Made by a program: the position numbers and the translations under genes. Source: JBEKYH01 sp049511115 (GTDB lineage: Bacteria > Planctomycetota > Phycisphaerae > Tepidisphaerales > Tepidisphaeraceae). Taken from it: DNA of 9,908 nt. Below are positions 4,873 through 9,908 of this stretch, one piece after another; position 1 is the first letter of the stretch; each line of letters starts with the position of its first letter. The stretch covers positions 1-9,908 of the forward strand of contig JBEKYH010000153.1 of NCBI GenBank assembly GCA_049511115.1. The letters run 5' to 3'. The notes beneath the pieces were generated by a model. That model worked only from the letters and a program-made list of their open reading frames with translations, was not told where the DNA came from and ran no database searches.

Positions 4873-6324
4873 GTGCCAACCGCCCCTCCTCCCGCCAATC
4901 TCCGCTCCTCTCCGAGGATCATCGTAATCGGCGGCGGCCTGGCGGGCATCGCCGCGGCGGTCGCGCTGGAATCACGCGGCCTGAGCGTATCGCTCCTCGA
5001 GGCCCGCCAGCAAGCAGGCGGCCGCGCTGGATCATTCAAAGACCCGCGCACCGGCGAACTGCTTGACAATTGCCAGCACGTCCTCCTCGGTTGCTGCACC
5101 AACCTGATCGGCCTCTACCGGCGCATCGGCGCGCTCGATCAAATCCATTTCCAGTCCAGCATTTTCTTCGCCGCCGGCAAAGACCGCTGGCGATTATTCG
5201 GCGTTCCCGGCCTGCCCGCGCCGCTTCACCTCGGTCCGGCCCTGGCAGCCTTCAGTCTTCTCTCGATGACCGAGCGCCTGGAATTGGCCGCCGCGATGAC
5301 GCGCATTCTATGCCTCAGCGACGAAGAAATGAGAGAATTGATGAATGTCCCCTTTAGCGAGTGGCTCGACGAGCAGGGCCAAAGCGCCGAACTGATTCGC
5401 AAACTGTACGACCCGATCGTCATCAGCGGCCTCAACGAGGAGACTCGCGCCGCCGGCGCAGGCTGGGCCATCAAAATCTTCCGGGATTCACTGCTCGTTA
5501 ACTCGCGCGGCTATCTCTTCGGCTTGCCGCAATGTCCCCTGGGGAAACTCTATGAGCGACTTGCCCTGCGCGACCTGCACCTGAGCACGCGCCTAAGCGA
5601 ACACTGCTTTGACGGCCGCCGCGTCAGTGCGGTTAAGACCCAGGATGGCCAAACGTTCGTCGCCGACGCGGTGGTCCTGGCGACCAATCACCACACGCTC
5701 AATCAATGGATTCCTGCCGACCTGTGGGATTCCGATGCGAGATTCGCGGGTTTGTCCCAGCTTCAAAGCGTTCCCATCCTGGGCGCTCATCTTTGGTTTG
5801 ATCAGCCAATATTAAACGAATCACATCTGGCCCTGGTGGACGGCCCTCTGCAATGGCTCTTCCGAAAGGACGCCAGCGGTAGCGCCCTCCATGGCGTCAT
5901 CAGCGCGGCGCGCGACTGGGTTGGCATTCCCCACGAGCAATGCCTCGCGAAATTCGAGGAACAAGTCCGCACGCTTTTTCCTCGCGCCGCCAACGCTAAG
6001 TTGATTCGCGGGTCCATCGTCATCGAAAAGCGCGCCACCTTTTCACCGCTCCCCGGCGTCAATCGCCTGCGCCCCGAGCAAGCTCCCCCCGAAGGCGGCA
6101 TCGAAAACCTGTTCCTCGCCGGCGATTACAGCCTTACCGGCTGGCCCGCGACGATGGAAGGGGCCGTCCGCAGTGGCTATCTCGCGGCCGATGCGGTGAT
6201 GCGCGCCCTTCCTGACGCTGCGAATCATGCTTCATTTGTCGTGCCGGATTTGCCGCTGGAATGGCCGGCCCGTTCGATCCGCCACTTCAGCAGCGGCCGC
6301 AAGACGAGCAGCGCTGCGAGATAG
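4873..6324 (+). CDS. hpnE: Hydroxysqualene dehydroxylase HpnE (squalene-associated FAD-dependent desaturase family)
   Basis: This FAD-dependent amine-oxidase-fold enzyme performs the last step of the HpnCDE route, reductively removing the hydroxyl of hydroxysqualene to give squalene, the substrate of hopene cyclase. From the GTG at 4873 the protein has 483 residues. The dinucleotide-binding fold is RIIVIGGGLAG (15-25) with E43 at the end of strand 2 and GGRAGSF (49-55). Family-typical blocks follow: DNCQHVLLGCCTNL (65-78), YDPIVISGLNE (179-189) and the C-terminal FAD signature LFLAGDYSLTGWPATMEGAV (413-432). No ATG lies near the fold start; the longer frame from TTG 4777 would translate repeat DNA into a proline- and glycine-rich tail and was rejected. 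The last 33 or so residues lie beyond the usual family end and overlap the 3' end of hpnN on the other strand. The partners hpnC and hpnD are not in the window. Confidence 0.92.
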   Translation: MPTAPPPANLRSSPRIIVIGGGLAGIAAAVALESRGLSVSLLEARQQAGGRAGSFKDPRTGELLDNCQHVLLGCCTNLIGLYRRIGALDQIHFQSSIFFAAGKDRWRLFGVPGLPAPLHLGPALAAFSLLSMTERLELAAAMTRILCLSDEEMRELMNVPFSEWLDEQGQSAELIRKLYDPIVISGLNEETRAAGAGWAIKIFRDSLLVNSRGYLFGLPQCPLGKLYERLALRDLHLSTRLSEHCFDGRRVSAVKTQDGQTFVADAVVLATNHHTLNQWIPADLWDSDARFAGLSQLQSVPILGAHLWFDQPILNESHLALVDGPLQWLFRKDASGSALHGVISAARDWVGIPHEQCLAKFEEQVRTLFPRAANAKLIRGSIVIEKRATFSPLPGVNRLRPEQAPPEGGIENLFLAGDYSLTGWPATMEGAVRSGYLAADAVMRALPDAANHASFVVPDLPLEWPARSIRHFSSGRKTSSAAR

Positions 6325-8888
6325 ATGCACGCCGTTCCCAAAGCCATGACCAGGCCCAGGCTCTTAAGACCCTCGTGATGCCCCAACGCCCAGAAAAACG
6401 CGAAGCTGCTGGTGGTGACAAACGCACATAACAAAAGCGCCCGGTCGCTCACATCCCAGGCGGTCCAGGTCCGCCGCCGGTCATGTTTCACCTCTCGGTA
6501 ACGGTGCATCATGAAAACGCCGTATTCATGCCCCGCGCCGATCAGAATCGGCACGCCGAAAAAGTTGGCGAAATTCCAATTGACGTGCAGCAACCCCATC
6601 AGCCCCACCAGCATCGGCAGCCCCAGGCCCAGCACGCTGATCGTCAGCAACGTTTGCGGCACGCTGCGCAAATCGAGGAACACCAGCAGCACAACCAGCG
6701 CCAGCGCATAAGCCGTCGCCTTGTGAAATGAATGCTCGATGGAGTAGGTGCTGAGATAAATCTCCGGCGCGATCCCGGTTACCTCCGGCGCGCCCGGCAC
6801 CGTGCCCGCTCGCGCCTGGACATCAATGACAAATTCCTTCAACGGCTCGCGCTGCCAGAGATTCTTGGTCGGATCGATATACAGCGCATACGTTGTTCCG
6901 TCGGCGCTCACATAGTGATTGCGCAACTCCGCCGGTAATTTTGAGACATCCAGCGGTGGGGGGGAGAACTGCGCCAAAAGCGACTGCAACTGCGCGACGA
7001 ACTTTTCCTGCCATTCCGACAGCGGCCCTTGCGCAGCCGGGGAAAGACTCGCGGAAAACTGCCGCAGGGCATCCGCCGTGTCGGGGAATTTGGCCGCCTC
7101 GTATTGTGACGCCAGCGCCAGTGCAGACTGATTGATCGCCGCGATATCGCTGGCGGTCATCGCCGCCGGCAAAGTCCAGTTGATCTTGGGAAGTTCCTTC
7201 TGGTGATCCGCCAGCCACGCCGCGTTGTCCTGTGCATCCACCAGGCTCGACACGCCGGCGACGTACGGCGATTTTCTAATCGCATCGCCCACCTTGCGCA
7301 GCATTCCCAGGTCCGGCGACATCACCACGGCCGACCAGGTTTGCAGCTTGTGCACCAACTGCACGGATTCCAGATTCTGCGCCTGCAAATCCAGCAAATT
7401 CGGATTGAAATACGGAATATGCGAAAAGCAGATAATCGTCCCCAGGGCGACGACCCACACCAGCGGCGGCCCAAGGCGACGCGCGGTCGATGCCCGTTGC
7501 GCGGGTGCGGCGTAACGCTCCGCCGGTTGCAGCCGGGCGATTTTGGGCGGAAATATCACCAACAGCGCCGGCAGCACCGTATACCCCGACGCCAGACACA
7601 GCAGCAGCCCGCCGCCGGCAATGACGCCCAGCTCAGCGGCCCCGCGAAAATCCGTGAAAATCGAAACGAAAAACGCCCCCGCCGCCCCGAGGCACGCCGT
7701 AAAGATCGGCGGGCTGACATGCTTGAACACCCGCGCCCACACCGCCGCCGGCCGCTCGTAGCGCTGCGCCTCGCGGCGATAGCGCGTGAGAATCTGCACG
7801 AGGTAATCCATGCCGATGCCGATCAGCGTGATGAGAAAGACGATCGACAGAATATTGAGTTCGCCGACCGAGATCGTCGTCCATCCAAAAGTCCAGCCAA
7901 TCGCGACCGTCAGGCTGATCTCCGCGACCGTGGCCATCCAGACCGACCGCAAAAACACCACCAGCCCCAGAAAGATCACCACGAGTGCGATGATCTCGGC
8001 GCGCGTGGAATCGGTGTCGCTGGTCTTCATTTCGTCGGCGTCCAGCGCCGGCCGGCCGGTCACGGCAACATGAAAATCCGGGAAATCCGCCGCGGCAGCG
8101 GCGGCCGCCTGCCGCACGGCATCCACCTGCATCGCCCCCGCCGCGACCGTGTTGTCATCATCCGCCAGATAAACCGCGATCAGCAAAAGGTGATTGGCCG
8201 GATTCGTCTGGTCGGGAACGTAGGTATAACCCAGATCGCCCGGATCATTGGCCGCGAGTTCCGCCAGATCAGGAACCTGCGCAGTCTTCGTCGTGATCGT
8301 CCTCCGCCAGGAATCGGCGAGGATTTTGAGAAACTGCGCCTTGTCCTTGTCCGGATTGGTCAGCGACAGACTCAGCAGAAATCGCCGCATGGGCGACGAG
8401 CTTCCCTGCCCCCAAACGGCCGCCAATGGCACAAGCTGCTGCCGAGCCTCGTCGAAGGATTGCTTCAGTTCGTCGGTGCTGGCAAAGAGCATCGCGTACG
8501 CCCCAAGCTCCTTCATCCCCACGCGATCTTCCACGCGCGTGACGATGGTCGAATCGAGCGCGCGCAGTTTTGCCGCCGCGTCATCCGCGACGGCCCGCCA
8601 CCGCGACAAATCGGGCGCTTTCTTGTCGTCCTTTGGTTCGATCAGGACGTACAACGCCTCATTTTCCGGGAATTTCTGCTCGAAATCGAGGTAGGTTTTG
8701 AAGAACGGCACCTGCGGCGAAAAGAGCTTGTCCTGGTCGGTGTCGATCTGCAGCTTGAACAGCGCCAGGCAAACTGACCCGACCAGCAGCGCCGCGCACA
8801 GCAGCAGCGTCGTCTTGGGATACGCGACCACCGCCAGAACGGTCTTGAGGAGCCGGCGCTGCAAACTGAGAACGGAGTAAGCCCGCAT
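6225..8888 (-). CDS. hpnN: MMPL/RND-type hopanoid transporter HpnN
   Basis: This 887-residue inner-membrane exporter has two RND repeats. Known HpnN proteins move hopanoids from the inner to the outer membrane using the proton gradient. The order is: helix 1 (about 23-45, TTLLLCAALLVGSVCLALF); a first periplasmic domain opening with the family-like IDTDQDKLFSPQVPFF (48-63); five to six helices (about 297-450) with the relay motif GIGMDY (D361, Y362); a short helix near 475; a second periplasmic domain (about 495-720); and final helices (about 725-866) with GAGHEYGVFMMHRYRE (784-799). The aspartate expected in the second half is glutamate (E788). The start at ATG 8888 is set by GAGGA overlapping the upstream stop; the longer TTG frame from 8942 lies inside the aminotransferase gene. 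It is co-directional with that gene, 8 bp away. Other MMPL lipid exporters look similar, but hpnE and aminotransferase neighbours favour HpnN. Confidence 0.8.
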   Translation of the reverse strand: MRAYSVLSLQRRLLKTVLAVVAYPKTTLLLCAALLVGSVCLALFKLQIDTDQDKLFSPQVPFFKTYLDFEQKFPENEALYVLIEPKDDKKAPDLSRWRAVADDAAAKLRALDSTIVTRVEDRVGMKELGAYAMLFASTDELKQSFDEARQQLVPLAAVWGQGSSSPMRRFLLSLSLTNPDKDKAQFLKILADSWRRTITTKTAQVPDLAELAANDPGDLGYTYVPDQTNPANHLLLIAVYLADDDNTVAAGAMQVDAVRQAAAAAAADFPDFHVAVTGRPALDADEMKTSDTDSTRAEIIALVVIFLGLVVFLRSVWMATVAEISLTVAIGWTFGWTTISVGELNILSIVFLITLIGIGMDYLVQILTRYRREAQRYERPAAVWARVFKHVSPPIFTACLGAAGAFFVSIFTDFRGAAELGVIAGGGLLLCLASGYTVLPALLVIFPPKIARLQPAERYAAPAQRASTARRLGPPLVWVVALGTIICFSHIPYFNPNLLDLQAQNLESVQLVHKLQTWSAVVMSPDLGMLRKVGDAIRKSPYVAGVSSLVDAQDNAAWLADHQKELPKINWTLPAAMTASDIAAINQSALALASQYEAAKFPDTADALRQFSASLSPAAQGPLSEWQEKFVAQLQSLLAQFSPPPLDVSKLPAELRNHYVSADGTTYALYIDPTKNLWQREPLKEFVIDVQARAGTVPGAPEVTGIAPEIYLSTYSIEHSFHKATAYALALVVLLVFLDLRSVPQTLLTISVLGLGLPMLVGLMGLLHVNWNFANFFGVPILIGAGHEYGVFMMHRYREVKHDRRRTWTAWDVSDRALLLCAFVTTSSFAFFWALGHHEGLKSLGLVMALGTACIYLAALLVLRPLLKWRIERAGHSSGKSGTTNEA

Positions 8889-8892
8889 GGAT

Positions 8893-8897
8893 TCCTC
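8893..8897 (-). promoter_or_regulatory. Ribosome binding site of hpnN overlapping the upstream stop codon
   Basis: GAGGA (complement of 8893-8897) uses the last base of the aminotransferase TAG stop (8897-8899) and sits 4 bases before the ATG at 8888. This arrangement predicts translational coupling of the two genes. Confidence 0.6.
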
Positions 8898-9908
8898 TAC
8901 GCCAGCACCACCCGCTTGGCCAGGCCGAATACGGTCTCCCAAGCGCTGCCGGGGAATCGTTGCGTGTCGGCCAATACATCGCCGAGCGCGGTGATGAACC
9001 AGTCAATGTCCGGCTTGGTGATCGTCATGGGCGGAAGGAATTTAATCACCTCCGTATGATAACCCGCCACCTGCGTGAGGATACGGTGCTTTTGCAGCAG
9101 GGGGATAATGATCATCTGCCCGAAGACGGCGAAGTTCATCTTGTGCACCATGTCCCACGCCAGCTTCAGCTTGATCGAGGATTCCGGCCGCGCGAAATCA
9201 ATCCCAAACATCAGCCCCTTCCCGCGCACCGCCGAAACAAACGGGCAGCTTTCCGCCAGCGGGGCCATTTGTTCCATCACGTATCGCCCCATTTCCGCGG
9301 CATTTTCGACTAACTTTTCATCTTCAATCACCTGCAAACTCGCCAGCGCCGCCGCCATCGCCAGATCGTTCTGGCCGAACGTATTGGAATGAACGACGCA
9401 TCGCTCCATGGAATTGAATACGCCGTCCATGATTTTGGGCCGCGTAATGATCGCCCCGACGGGAACATATCCGCCGCTCAGCGCCTTTGCGCAGCACACG
9501 ATATCCGGCTCGACTCCAGGCCAATGCTGAAAGCAAAACCACTTACCGCTGCGGCCCAGCCCGCATTGCACTTCGTCAGCAATCAGCAGCGTCCCCGCCG
9601 CCCGGCACAGGCGCTGCGCCTCGACCAGATATCCGTCGGCAACCACTTCGCACGATTTTCCCTGGATCGGCTCGATGATAAACGCCGCCGCCTGCTTGCC
9701 CGCCAGCGCCGCCTCCAGGGCCGGCAGGTCATTGAACGGAATCTTCGCCGTCCCCGGCAATAGCTCGCCGAATCGCTCGCGGAAAAACTCGGCGCCGTTG
9801 AGGGCCAAAGAGCCGGTGGTCAGTCCGTGAAAGGCGTGGTCGCAATAAATAATCCGATTTCGGCCGGTGAAACAGCGGGCAAATTTAATGGCCCCCTCGA
9901 CCGTTTCC
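8897..9908 (-). CDS. hpnO: Class III PLP-dependent aminotransferase, HpnO candidate, 5'-truncated by the window
   Basis: The frame is open to the right edge (last 336 residues visible); a TTG at 9808 is internal, because the codons before it encode family sequence (ETVEGAIKFARCFTGR, then DHAFHGLTTGS). The class III hallmarks are present: FIIEPIQG, the PLP-ring aspartate in LLIADEVQCGLGRSG, and the Schiff-base lysine in CCAKALSGGYVPVGAI (codon at 9485-9487). HSNTFGQNDLAMAA follows as in ornithine and acetylornithine transaminases. The C-terminus (RILTQVAGYHTEVIKFLPP, then DIDWFITALGDVL and RFPG) resembles, from memory, aminotransferases linked to hopanoid loci. HpnO converts a hopanoid side-chain intermediate to aminobacteriohopanetriol. 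The tight operon with hpnN supports this role, but ornithine/acetylornithine or other omega-amino acid transaminase activity cannot be excluded. The family is certain; the HpnO label is inference. Confidence 0.75.
   Translation of the reverse strand, partial: ETVEGAIKFARCFTGRNRIIYCDHAFHGLTTGSLALNGAEFFRERFGELLPGTAKIPFNDLPALEAALAGKQAAAFIIEPIQGKSCEVVADGYLVEAQRLCRAAGTLLIADEVQCGLGRSGKWFCFQHWPGVEPDIVCCAKALSGGYVPVGAIITRPKIMDGVFNSMERCVVHSNTFGQNDLAMAAALASLQVIEDEKLVENAAEMGRYVMEQMAPLAESCPFVSAVRGKGLMFGIDFARPESSIKLKLAWDMVHKMNFAVFGQMIIIPLLQKHRILTQVAGYHTEVIKFLPPMTITKPDIDWFITALGDVLADTQRFPGSAWETVFGLAKRVVLA

Noticed and set aside
7203..8777. 524-codon open frame on the plus strand opposite hpnN
   Set aside because: Its translation is extremely rich in Arg, His, Gln and Pro with no recognisable domain. 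It is the antisense shadow of a clear RND transporter in GC-rich DNA.
8889..8942. Longer HpnN start at a TTG inside the aminotransferase gene
   Set aside because: A well-spaced GAGGA precedes the ATG at 8888, and the extra 18 residues resemble nothing in the family.

Overview
The window is a GC-rich (about 60% by eye), densely coded bacterial chromosome segment. It holds eight protein genes, two of them cut by the window edges. No RNA gene, transposase or CRISPR array was seen. Three features suggest a planctomycete-type bacterium: a SUMF1/DUF323 protein with a signal peptide, hopanoid genes, and intergenic repeats of the kinds 'CACAGAGGACTCAGAGG', 'GCGAAGAACGCGAAG' and 'CCCTCACCCC..CCCTCTCC'. 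This is inference only; no marker gene is present to prove it.

Left part (1-1803): the end of a UPF0314/DUF2585 membrane protein gene runs into a convergent flavin-binding PPOX-fold gene, and their stop codons share TTAA at 452-455. The PPOX gene and a cation-dependent O-methyltransferase gene are divergent, with 92 bp between their start codons. Middle part (1804-4872): a 265-bp gap contains a nested, degenerate inverted repeat. Next come an exported formylglycine-generating-enzyme-like protein without the catalytic cysteines, a 348-bp gap with a REP-like hairpin and a small well-placed ORF, and an MFS transporter gene. A 161-bp gap with a second, enlarged copy of the REP-like repeat then precedes hpnE.

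Right part (4873-9908): this is a hopanoid locus. hpnE (hydroxysqualene dehydroxylase, last step of the HpnCDE route to squalene) reads rightward. An operon on the other strand reads leftward. It comprises a class III PLP aminotransferase, a reasonable HpnO candidate (aminobacteriohopanetriol formation), and an 887-residue MMPL/RND exporter of HpnN type (hopanoid transport to the outer membrane). hpnE and hpnN meet tail to tail and overlap by 100 bp. The three genes cover precursor synthesis, side-chain amination and lipid trafficking. The hopene cyclase and the hpnC/hpnD partners are not in the window.

Start codons were chosen from Shine-Dalgarno sites where visible (1114-1117, 1038-1041, 3447-3451, 8893-8897), from the signal peptide (SUMF1 protein), and from where the protein family begins (hpnE). 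In three places the longest open frame begins at a TTG inside a repeat or an upstream gene, and those longer starts were rejected.
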